From NCBI RefSeq assembly GCF_003097515.1, contig NZ_CP029188.1, positions 6,678,531 to 6,742,530 on the forward strand: DNA of 64,000 bases. The letters are read 5' to 3'. The notes under the pieces are model-generated. The model saw only the letters and a list, made by a program, of their open reading frames with translations, made no database searches and was not told the DNA's origin. A program made the position numbers and the translations under genes. Below are positions 52,691-60,030 of this stretch, one piece after another (position 1 is the stretch's first letter; every line of letters starts with the position of its first letter). This DNA is from Streptomyces tirandamycinicus (GTDB lineage Bacteria; Actinomycetota; Actinomycetes; Streptomycetales; Streptomycetaceae).

Positions 52691-54403
52691 ATGCACCCGG
52701 GGAAGAGCCTGCGGCAGCGCCGTCGCCGCCCGCTCGCCGTATCGGGCCTGGCCGCGCTGCTCCTCGCGGCGACGGCCCTGACGCCGGGTGCCGCCGCTCC
52801 GGGCTCCGCGCCCGGCACCGCGCCCTCGCCCTCCGAGCCCGCGCCCTCGCCGTCCGAGCCCGCGCCGAAGCCGCCGTCGGACCAGCCGCCGCCGCTGCTC
52901 ACACGGGCCGATGTGGACCGGGCCGTATCCCGCCTCGACGGCGTCGTCCAGGACATGATGAAGAAGACGGGCGTCCCCGGCGTCGCGGTGGGCGTCGTGC
53001 ACCAGGACCGCGTGCTGTACCTGAAGGGGTTCGGCAAGCGGCATGTCGGCGAGCCCGCCGCTGTCGACCCCGACACCGTCTTCCAGCTCGCCTCGCTCTC
53101 GAAGCCGATCGGCTCGACCGTCGTCGCGGGGGCCGTCGCGGGGAAGGGGGCGGACGGTCCGGACGGTACGGGGGCGGAGGGCGCGGACGGACGGGACGCC
53201 GGCTGGGACGAACCGGTCACCCGGCACCTGCCCGGCTTCGCCCTCAAGGACCCCTGGGTGAGCGGCCATGTCACCGTCACCGACCTCATGTCCCACCGCA
53301 GCGGACTGCCCGACCACGCGGGAGACCTGCTGGAGGACCTCGGCTACGACCAGGCCTACATCCTGAGCCACCTCCGCGACGAGCCGCTCGCCCCCTTCCG
53401 GGCGAGTTACGCCTACACCAACTTCGGCTTCACCGCCGGCGCGGAGGCCGTCGCCCGCACGAAGGGCGTCAGCTGGCAGAAGCTCTCCGAGGACACCCTG
53501 TTCCGGCCCGCCGGGATGGACTCCACGAGCACCACCTTCGCCGACTACGAGAAGGCCGCGAACAGGGCGGTGACCCATGTGCCCGGTCCCGACGGCACCT
53601 GGCAGGCGAAGTACGTGCGCGACGCGGATGCCCAGGCGCCCGCCGGAGGAGCCAGCTCCACCGCCGCCGACATGATGCGCTGGCTGCGGCTCCAGCTCGC
53701 CGGAGGGAAGCTCGACGGCAGGCAGATCATCGACGCCGAGAGCCTGCGGCACACCCATCTGCCCGAGATCGTCTCCCAGCCGCCGACGGCCCCCGCGGGG
53801 CGTACCGGCTTCTACGGGCTGGGCTGGAACGTCAACTACGACAACAAGGCCCGGCTGCGGCTCAGCCACTCCGGCGCCTTCGAGCTCGGCGCCAACACCA
53901 ATGTGACGATGCTGCCCGGCGAACAGCTCGGCATCGTCGTCCTCACCAACGGCAAGCCCGTCGGACTGGCCGACGCCGTCGCCGAGGACTTCTTCGACAT
54001 CGCCCAGTACGGCAAGCCCACCCGTGACTGGCTCGCGCTGTTCGCCGCGCTCTACGCGCAGCTGGACGAGGCCGGTGTGTCCCCCACGGACTACGCCGAT
54101 CCGCCCGCGTCCGCGAAGGCCGCCCGGCCCGGCGGCGCTTACACGGGAACGTACGACAGCGCCTACTACGGGAAGGCCACCGTCACCATCGGCCCGGACG
54201 GTCTGGTGCTCGAACTCGGCCCGGAGCCGAAGCGGTTCCCGCTGCGCCACTACGACGGCGACACCTTCAGCTTCGAGACGACCGGCGAGAACGCCGTCGG
54301 GCTGACCGGCGTCACCTTCACGTTCGGCCAGGGCGACACGGCACGGAAACTGCGCGTCGAGTACCTCGACGAGACGGGCCTCGGCACCTTCACCCGCCGC
54401 TGA
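52691..54403 (+). CDS. Exported serine hydrolase, class C beta-lactamase/D-alanyl carboxypeptidase-like
   Basis: This 570-residue protein of the beta-lactamase superfamily (PF00144 type) has a signal peptide at residues 1-36 and a PSPSEPAP linker to about 68. The active-site motifs are SLSK at 135-138, Tyr242-Thr-Asn244 (YTN) and LSHSGAF (HSG) near 392. Between SLSK and the next conserved part lies an Asp/Gly-rich insert (GKGADGPDGTGAEGADGRD, about 151-169). A C-terminal lipocalin-like domain follows from about 490. It is likely an esterase or D-aminopeptidase acting outside the cell; true beta-lactamase activity is uncertain. Convergent with the VOC gene. Confidence 0.9.
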   Translation: MHPGKSLRQRRRRPLAVSGLAALLLAATALTPGAAAPGSAPGTAPSPSEPAPSPSEPAPKPPSDQPPPLLTRADVDRAVSRLDGVVQDMMKKTGVPGVAVGVVHQDRVLYLKGFGKRHVGEPAAVDPDTVFQLASLSKPIGSTVVAGAVAGKGADGPDGTGAEGADGRDAGWDEPVTRHLPGFALKDPWVSGHVTVTDLMSHRSGLPDHAGDLLEDLGYDQAYILSHLRDEPLAPFRASYAYTNFGFTAGAEAVARTKGVSWQKLSEDTLFRPAGMDSTSTTFADYEKAANRAVTHVPGPDGTWQAKYVRDADAQAPAGGASSTAADMMRWLRLQLAGGKLDGRQIIDAESLRHTHLPEIVSQPPTAPAGRTGFYGLGWNVNYDNKARLRLSHSGAFELGANTNVTMLPGEQLGIVVLTNGKPVGLADAVAEDFFDIAQYGKPTRDWLALFAALYAQLDEAGVSPTDYADPPASAKAARPGGAYTGTYDSAYYGKATVTIGPDGLVLELGPEPKRFPLRHYDGDTFSFETTGENAVGLTGVTFTFGQGDTARKLRVEYLDETGLGTFTRR

Positions 54404-54465
54404 GCACCGCGGCCGGACAGTGTGGGCACCGAGGCCGGACGGCGCGAACGAAACGGCACCGACGT

Positions 54466-54493
54466 GCCTGCGGCCTGCGGCCTGCGGCCTGCG
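54466..54493. repeat. 7-bp tandem repeat, four copies
   Basis: GCCTGCG is repeated four times in the convergent gap between the serine hydrolase and VOC genes. Confidence 0.9.
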
Positions 54494-54509
54494 GTCGACG
54501 TCCGCTGCC

Positions 54510-54537
54510 CCCGGGCCCGCCGGAGGCGGCGCCCGGG
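54510..54537. terminator. Candidate bidirectional terminator
   Basis: CCCGGGCCCGCC and GGCGGCGCCCGGG pair over 12 bp with one bulged C and a tight GGA loop, between convergent genes. Confidence 0.6.
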
Positions 54538-54561
54538 TGTCGTGCGTGCGTGCGCCCGTCG

Positions 54562-55350
54562 TCAGGTGAAGGTCGGCATCTCGCCCTCGGTCGTGGTGGT
54601 GTCGATGACGGCGAACGGCGCACCCTGCGGGTCGACCACGGCCGCGAACCGGCCGAAGGGCGTCGTCATCGGCCCGAACACCAGTCTGCCGCCCAGCTTC
54701 TGGGCCGACGCGACCGCGGCGTCGCAGTCCGCGACGGTCCAGTACACCTGGACGTAGGACGGCACCTCGGGCGGGAACTCGTCCGTCATCTCCATCCGGC
54801 CGAGGACGGGATCCCGGCCCAGGTCGAACACCTTGAAGTCGGCCTCCTGGTGCGCCATGGTCTTCACGCCGTAGCCGAAGACCGCGGGGAAGAACGCGTC
54901 CGACTTCCCGGGCTCACGCGTGAAGACCTCCGCCCAGCAGAAGGAACCGGGGGTGTTCGTCGTCTCGAAGCCCTTGTGCGTGCCCGCCTGCCAGACGCCG
55001 AAGACGACACCGCTCGGGTCCTGCGCGAGGCACATCGTGCCGAACTCGCCCACCTGCATGGGCCCCATGAGCAGCGTGCCGCCGTTCTCCCGGATCCTCC
55101 CGGCGGTGGCGGTGGCGTCCGGGGACGCCAGATAGAGGCACCACTGGGAGGGCCCCTCCTGCCCCGGCATCGGCGGAACCACCGCGGCCACGGCCTTGCC
55201 GTCCGCGTGCGCCTGGGTGTAGTCGCCGTACTCCGGCGACGACTCGCCGAACGTCCAGCCGAGGACCTCGCCGTAGAAGGCCTTGGCCCCCTCCAGGTCG
55301 GAGAACATCGCGTCGGCCCAGATCGGTGTGCCTTCGGGTGCGTCTGCCAT
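54562..55350 (-). CDS. VOC-family protein with two glyoxalase-like domains
   Basis: This 262-residue protein is built of two vicinal-oxygen-chelate domains (about 8-125 and 135-255). FSDLEGAKAFYGEVLGWTFG and LAQDPSGVVFGVWQAG mark the first, and VADCDAAVASAQKLGG with VVDPQGAPFAVI the second. It resembles the mycobacterial 27-kDa antigen Cfp30B/hydroxylase-like group. Enzymatic role unknown. ATG 55350 has GAGGGG seven bases upstream. Convergent with the serine hydrolase. Confidence 0.92.
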   Translation of the reverse strand: MADAPEGTPIWADAMFSDLEGAKAFYGEVLGWTFGESSPEYGDYTQAHADGKAVAAVVPPMPGQEGPSQWCLYLASPDATATAGRIRENGGTLLMGPMQVGEFGTMCLAQDPSGVVFGVWQAGTHKGFETTNTPGSFCWAEVFTREPGKSDAFFPAVFGYGVKTMAHQEADFKVFDLGRDPVLGRMEMTDEFPPEVPSYVQVYWTVADCDAAVASAQKLGGRLVFGPMTTPFGRFAAVVDPQGAPFAVIDTTTTEGEMPTFT

Positions 55351-55557
55351 GACGGTGCCCCTCTTCCGTGCGGACTGCGTGGCTCGGAGACCCCCTCCCA
55401 GCCACGCTAGCCATCGCCGGGCGGTCCCGCGCGGCGACGCCGCCCCCGCCCTGGACGGCCCCGCCGGCGCACGCACGCCGGGGCCCCGGCCCCGGAGTCC
55501 GCGAAGCGTCCCGTGCCGACCGCCCCGTCCCGCGCACCGGGGCGTCCCGGTACGGGC

Positions 55558-55926
55558 TCAGGTACCGAGCACCCGGGAGCGGATCAGGAACCGCACCCCC
55601 TCGGGGGCCTCCAGCGAGAACCCGCTGCCGCGGCCCTCGACCACGTCGACGATCAGACGCGTGTGGCGCCACGCCTCGTACTGGCTCACCGACATCCAGA
55701 ACGGCACCGGTGCGTCGACGCCCTCGACGGCGAGCTCCGCCAGCAGCACGTCCGAGCCGCCGGTGCGGAACTCGCCCGCCGGGTAGCACATGGGGGCGCT
55801 GCCGTCGCAGCAGCCTCCCGACTGATGGAACATCAAGGGCCCGTGGGCCGCGGTCAGCCTCCGCAGCAGGCCGGCCGCCGCCGGGGTGAGCTCCACGGGC
55901 GCGGCAGCACCCGTCCCGGCGCTCAT
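55558..55926 (-). CDS. DUF779 domain protein
   Basis: This 122-residue protein has the DUF779 pattern: MFHQSGGCCDGSAPMCYPAGEF and VPFWMSVSQYEAWRHT. The Cys cluster (Cys-Cys and a third Cys) suggests a metal or redox site. DUF779 genes usually sit next to aldehyde dehydrogenase genes of the ExaC/AldB type; none is seen here. The start is ATG 55926 without a clear Shine-Dalgarno. It lies 121 bases downstream of the Cys-rich unknown on the same strand. Confidence 0.88.
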   Translation of the reverse strand: MSAGTGAAAPVELTPAAAGLLRRLTAAHGPLMFHQSGGCCDGSAPMCYPAGEFRTGGSDVLLAELAVEGVDAPVPFWMSVSQYEAWRHTRLIVDVVEGRGSGFSLEAPEGVRFLIRSRVLGT

Positions 55927-56047
55927 GACGTGGAGTCCGGGGTCCGCGCGGACCGCCCGCGCACCCGGTGCTCCGTATGACGCAGATGCACGTCCCGCCC
56001 CTTCCCCGCCGCAGCTCGTCCGCGCGGCGCCGCCGATGGCGGTCCAG

Positions 56048-56539
56048 TCAACCTCCCTCGACGTTGCGACCGCGTTGCACCGCGTCCGGCGGGCGGAGCC
56101 GGCCCCTCCGGGGTGTCCCCGCGGCGGGCCCGACGGCCACCGCCACGCCCCGGTCGCGCAGGGCGCGCGCCAGCGACTCCATCTCCACCAGCGTGCCGAC
56201 GAGACCGGTCCCGGCCAGTTCGGCGGCCCGCGCGCGGGCCGCCGCGATCGTCAGGTCCTCCGCCGCGCGGAGCGCCCGCAGCACGGGGACCAGGCCGGTC
56301 CGGGCGTCCGCGAGCGAGAGCCTCGCCGCTCCGTGCGCGGTCAGCAGCGCCTGCCTGACCCACTCCGGTGTCACCACCGGCCCCTGGTTGCGCTCGCACC
56401 ATCCGTGGGCGCAGCGTCCGCACCCGCCTTCGCTGCCCCACCACAGGACGCCGCGCTCGATCCACTGCCCCACCTCGTACACCAGCGTGGCGCGGCACTC
56501 CGGACAGAGCCCCGTGATCCGTGCGCCCTGTGTGATCAC
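56048..56539 (-). CDS. Cys-rich (zinc-ribbon-like) protein of unknown function
   Basis: This 163-residue protein starts (GTG 56539) VITQGARITGLCPECRATL and carries two Cys pairs, CPEC at about residues 12-15 and CGRC at about 40-43 plus CE at 48, as in zinc ribbons. TPEWVRQALLTAHGAARLS and a helical LAELAGTGLVGTLVE-like stretch follow, ending in a basic tail. I do not recognise the family. It lies 34 bases downstream of the epimerase-like gene on the same strand, so cotranscription is likely. No good Shine-Dalgarno is visible, so the start is less certain. Confidence 0.72.
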   Translation of the reverse strand: MITQGARITGLCPECRATLVYEVGQWIERGVLWWGSEGGCGRCAHGWCERNQGPVVTPEWVRQALLTAHGAARLSLADARTGLVPVLRALRAAEDLTIAAARARAAELAGTGLVGTLVEMESLARALRDRGVAVAVGPAAGTPRRGRLRPPDAVQRGRNVEGG

Positions 56540-56573
56540 GCGGCGCCGTCCGCGCCGCGTCCGCCCACCGTGG

Positions 56574-57593
56574 TCACGCGGAGCCGCGTCCGCCCCGCGG
56601 CTCCCCCGGCGCCCGGTCCGTGCGCAGGGCGGCGAGCAGCTCCCGTTCGCTCGCGGCGTCCAGTCCGGCACGGCGCTCCCGGCCGAGACCCTGCTCGCGC
56701 TCCCACACCAGCAGATCGGCCAGCAGTTCCCGTCGCGGCCGGTGGCGCAGCCCCGCGGCACCTGCCGCGGCCCCGCTGCGCGCCGAGACCGGCTCGTCCA
56801 GCCACATCGGCAGGGACCGGGGACCCATGAACCCGGCCACGTCATGGGCGCGCAGCCAGGCCGCCTCGGCGGTGACCACCGGCCCGGTGTGCCCGCCGGC
56901 GGCCCGGGACAGCGCGATCCACTCCCCGAACGGGACCACCGGCCCCACCGCGTCGTACGTGCCGGTCGTCCCCCGCTCGGCGGTGTCGAGGAGCCAGCCG
57001 GCGAAATCGCGGACGTCGACGGTCTGGGTGGGAACGCTCATGCCGTCGGGTACCAGCATCGGCTCCCGGGGCCCGCGTGCCGCCCGGGCCACCCAGTATC
57101 CCGAGCGTCCGGTGTGGTCACCGGGGCCGCCGATGAGACCTGCGCGCGCGATCAGCAGGCGGTCGCCCACGGCGGCCGCCGAGGCCTGCTCGCAGGCGAC
57201 CTTCGCCTCGCCGTAGAGCGCGCGGTCCACCTCGTCCCGCTCCGTCGGGGGGAGCAGCGCCGCCGATTCGTCCGCGCCGACCTCACCGTGCGAGGCGTAG
57301 GCGCTCACGGAGGACACATACGTCCAGTGCCGGGCCCCGGCGGCCAGGGCGCTCAGGGCCCCGCGCACGAAACCCGGCTGCCACGACACCTCGAAGACCG
57401 CGTCCCACCCGCGGTCGCGCAGCGGCTCGTACGCCGAGGGGTCACGCCGGTCGGCGGCGACCAGCCGGGCCCCGTCCGCCACAGGCCCGCTCTCGCCCCG
57501 GGCGAGGCAGGTCACCCGATGGCCGCGCCCGACCGCCTGCGTCGACAGCTCGCGGCCCACCCAGGCAGTTCCACCCAGCACCAGAATCTCCAT
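56574..57593 (-). CDS. NAD(P)-dependent epimerase/reductase-like protein (extended SDR)
   Basis: This 339-residue extended SDR has the dinucleotide motif [12 protein letters not shown] near residue 7 and [11 protein letters not shown] as the active-site Ser region. [10 protein letters not shown] holds the YxxxK pair, and [16 protein letters not shown] follows. It resembles reductases of sugar-nucleotide or isoflavone type rather than a named epimerase. The C-terminal third ([17 protein letters not shown]) is the usual NAD-epimerase extension. ATG 57593. Preceded by the HAD gene and its terminator. Confidence 0.9.
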   Translation of the reverse strand: MEILVLGGTAWVGRELSTQAVGRGHRVTCLARGESGPVADGARLVAADRRDPSAYEPLRDRGWDAVFEVSWQPGFVRGALSALAAGARHWTYVSSVSAYASHGEVGADESAALLPPTERDEVDRALYGEAKVACEQASAAAVGDRLLIARAGLIGGPGDHTGRSGYWVARAARGPREPMLVPDGMSVPTQTVDVRDFAGWLLDTAERGTTGTYDAVGPVVPFGEWIALSRAAGGHTGPVVTAEAAWLRAHDVAGFMGPRSLPMWLDEPVSARSGAAAGAAGLRHRPRRELLADLLVWEREQGLGRERRAGLDAASERELLAALRTDRAPGEPRGGRGSA

Positions 57594-57660
57594 GCGGCCA
57601 CCCAAGCACCCGTACCGCCCGCGCAACCTGCGGGTTCGCGCAGAGCGGAGCCGGGGATCC

Positions 57661-57703
57661 GGGCGCTCGCACCGGCGGGCTCGCCCGGGCGGTGCGAGCG
57701 CCC
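57661..57703 (-). terminator. Terminator of the HAD phosphatase gene
   Basis: GGGCGCTCGCACC (57661-57673) and GGTGCGAGCGCCC (57691-57703) pair perfectly over 13 bp, with a further CGGGC/GCCCG pairing inside the loop. It lies 66 bases past the stop of the leftward gene. Confidence 0.85.
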
Positions 57704-57769
57704 CACCGGGGTCTGCCCGACGGTTCCGCGTCGCCCCGGGAACCCCTCCGCGCGGGAGGCCCCGGACGG

Positions 57770-58681
57770 TCAGCCCTCCAGTCCCTCCGGTGGTCCCGGT
57801 CCTTCGGGTGGTTCCCATCCCCCCGGTGGTTTCGGTCCCGCCGGTGGTTTCGGTCCCGCCGGTGGTTCCGGTCCCGCCGGTGGTCCCGGCGGCTCCAGCC
57901 GCTCCAGCAGAGCCGGGAGATCGGCGAAGGAGTCCAGGACGTGGTCCGGCGTCCCCGACGCGTCCCGGTGCGTCCCGGGCCGGTACTTGCCCGTCCTGAC
58001 CAGGACCCCGGTGAGCCCCTGGCGCTGGGCCGCCAGGACGTCGGACTCGATGTCGTCACCCACCATGAGCGTCCCGGCGGGGTCGGCGCCCAGGCGGTCC
58101 AGGGCCGCGGCGAAGAACGCCGGCGACGGCTTGCCGAGCACCACCGCCTCGGTGCCGGCCGCCGCCTCGAGACCCGCCAGGAACGCGCCCGAGTCGAGCT
58201 GGAGCCCCGCCTCGGTCCGCCAGTACAGGTTGCGGTGCATGGCCACCAGCCGTGCGCCGCGCTGGAGATGGGCGAACGCCCGGTTCAGTGCCGGGTAGCC
58301 GAACTCGGGGCCCGCGCCGCCGACGACGACCACGTCCGCGGGCGCGCCGTCCTCGGGGCCCACGACGGTGATGCCTTCGAGGTCGCCAGCGATGTCACCG
58401 CTGTTGAGCAGCAGGCAGCGCGCTCCCGGGAAGTGCGCGGCGAGATACACGGCGGTCGCCGCGGGCGCCGTGAGGATGTCGCCGGCGGTCACCGGGAAGC
58501 CGGCGCCGGCCAGCGCGTCGGCGACGGACGCGCGGGTGCGCGACGTGGTGTTGGTGACCAGGGCCAGCGGCACCCCCCGTTCCCGCAGGCGCTCCATCGC
58601 CGCGACCGCTCCCGGCAGCGGCTGGAAGGAGACGGTGAGCACACCGTCGATGTCGATCAGTACCGCGCCGACCCGTCGCAT
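57770..58681 (-). CDS. HAD-superfamily hydrolase, LHPP/NagD-like, with Pro/Gly repeat tail
   Basis: This 303-residue phosphatase has the nucleophile motif LIDIDGVLT (Asp10 and Asp12). Motif II is [11 protein letters not shown], a cap domain carries [19 protein letters not shown], and GKPSPAFF with [14 protein letters not shown] form motifs III-IV. This order fits the LHPP/HDHD2 branch (TIGR01458-like) that removes phosphate from small substrates or phospholysine. The C-terminus adds a PPAGPK-type repeat from an 18-base DNA repeat. ATG 58681 has a -10-like TACGGT seven bases upstream instead of a Shine-Dalgarno. Confidence 0.92.
   Translation of the reverse strand: MRRVGAVLIDIDGVLTVSFQPLPGAVAAMERLRERGVPLALVTNTTSRTRASVADALAGAGFPVTAGDILTAPAATAVYLAAHFPGARCLLLNSGDIAGDLEGITVVGPEDGAPADVVVVGGAGPEFGYPALNRAFAHLQRGARLVAMHRNLYWRTEAGLQLDSGAFLAGLEAAAGTEAVVLGKPSPAFFAAALDRLGADPAGTLMVGDDIESDVLAAQRQGLTGVLVRTGKYRPGTHRDASGTPDHVLDSFADLPALLERLEPPGPPAGPEPPAGPKPPAGPKPPGGWEPPEGPGPPEGLEG
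57820..57890 (-). repeat. 18-bp in-frame tandem repeat in the HAD gene tail
   Basis: CCCGCCGGTGGTTTCGGT is repeated about four times with small changes and encodes [12 protein letters not shown] hexapeptides, preserving frame on copy change. Confidence 0.9.
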
Positions 58682-58688
58682 GGAACCG

Positions 58689-58694
58689 ACCGTA
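58689..58694 (-). promoter_or_regulatory. Candidate -10 box for a leaderless HAD transcript
   Basis: On the minus strand TACGGT precedes CGGTTCC and ATG (58681); no Shine-Dalgarno is present. Confidence 0.35.
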
Positions 58695-58729
58695 CCCGTG
58701 GGCGGGGGACGGGGCAGTGCGGGCACGGG

Positions 58730-58774
58730 GCCGCGGTGCGAGACCGGCTCGGGGGTACGGGCTCGCACCGCGGC
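58730..58774 (-). terminator. Terminator of the P450 operon
   Basis: GCCGCGGTGCGAG (58730-58742) and CTCGCACCGCGGC (58762-58774) pair perfectly over 13 bp with a 19-base loop. It lies 18 bases past the P450 stop codon and before the HAD start. Confidence 0.88.
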
Positions 58775-58791
58775 GTTCGGGATGCCGCCGC

Positions 58792-60030
58792 TCAGGCGGC
58801 TGCGGGTTCCAGCACGACCGGCAGCTCGGTGAGGCCGCGGAAGGCCGGGAACGGCACCTCCATCCACGCCGGCTCCGCCTGCGGGTCGGCCGGCGCGATC
58901 CTCGGGAACCGCCCGAACAGGCCGCTCAGCGCCAGCTGGGTCTCCATCCGGGCCAGCGGTGCCCCCAGGCAGTAGTGACCGCCGTGCCCGAAGCCGATGT
59001 GGGCGGCGGTGCCCTGGCGGCGCACGTCGAACACGTCCGGGTTTTCGAACTTCAGCGGGTCGCGGTTGGCGGCGAGGAGCGAGATCTGCACCAGTGCGCC
59101 CTTGGGGATCCGGGTGCCGCCGATCTCCATGTCCTCGGTGGCGTACCGGAAGGTGGCGCTCTCGACCGAGCCGTCGAAGCGGACCAGTTCCTCCACCGCC
59201 GGGCCGATCAGCTCCGGGTCCTCCCGCACGGCGCGGAGCTGCGCCGGGTCGGCCAGGAAGTGGTGCACGGCGTTGCCGATGAGGTACGCGGTCGTCTTGT
59301 GCCCCGCGAACATCAGCAGGAAGGCCGTGGAGACCAGTTCGTTCCCGGTCAGCCCGCCCTCCTGGTCCTGGGTGGCGGCGAGCGCGCTGAGCAGGTCGTC
59401 ACCCGGCCGGCGGCGCTTGCGGGCGACGAGTTCGGTGAAGTAGGCGTGGAGGTTCTCCTCCGCCTGCTGCTGGGCCCGCTTGAACTCCTCGCCGAAGCCC
59501 GTCTGCGCCACCGTGGTGGACAGTTCCTGCATCAGCGACCGCTCCTCGGGCGGTACGCCGAGCAGCTCGCAGATCACCGTGATCGGCACCGGGAAGGCGA
59601 ACGCCGGCAGCAGGTCGAACGGCTCCCCGGTCGGGCACGCGTCCAGGAGCCGGTCCACGATGTCCTGGATCTTCGGCCGCAGGGCCTCGACCCGGCGCGG
59701 GGTGAACTCGGAGTTGACGAGCTTGCGCAACCGGGTGTGCTTGGGCGCGTCGGAGTTGAGCATGTTGTCGTCCAGCGCCACCGACGAGTCGCCGAAGATC
59801 CTCCGGTACGCGTCCATGGCCCCGTACATGTCCTTGCTCAGCCGGGGGTCCGACAGCGCCGCGCGGGCGTCCTCGTACCGGGTGATCAGGTACGTCTCGA
59901 TGCCGTGCGGCGGTGTCATCGGGCAGACGGGACTGGTGTCCCGCAGGTGCGCGTACACCGGGTGCGGGTTCCGGCGGAACTCCGCGGTGCACCGCTCGGC
60001 TGCGGCGACGGGGTCGTGCGTCGTGGTCAC
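58792..60030 (-). CDS. Cytochrome P450, CYP107-like
   Basis: This 412-residue soluble bacterial P450 has the heme thiolate Cys354 in GFGHGGHYCLGAPLARME, the K-helix ExxR at Glu281-Arg284 and the I-helix AGHKTT at 242-247. HTRLRKLVNSEFTPRRVE is the C-helix region. In most bacterial P450s the residue before TT is Glu or Asp; here it is Lys245, an unusual replacement in the proton-delivery pair. The start is GTG 60030 with AGGAG six bases upstream, inside the amidohydrolase stop (GTGA). It is the last gene of the four-gene operon. No ferredoxin or reductase gene is seen in the window, so it would use general electron donors. Confidence 0.95.
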   Translation of the reverse strand: MTTTHDPVAAAERCTAEFRRNPHPVYAHLRDTSPVCPMTPPHGIETYLITRYEDARAALSDPRLSKDMYGAMDAYRRIFGDSSVALDDNMLNSDAPKHTRLRKLVNSEFTPRRVEALRPKIQDIVDRLLDACPTGEPFDLLPAFAFPVPITVICELLGVPPEERSLMQELSTTVAQTGFGEEFKRAQQQAEENLHAYFTELVARKRRRPGDDLLSALAATQDQEGGLTGNELVSTAFLLMFAGHKTTAYLIGNAVHHFLADPAQLRAVREDPELIGPAVEELVRFDGSVESATFRYATEDMEIGGTRIPKGALVQISLLAANRDPLKFENPDVFDVRRQGTAAHIGFGHGGHYCLGAPLARMETQLALSGLFGRFPRIAPADPQAEPAWMEVPFPAFRGLTELPVVLEPAAA

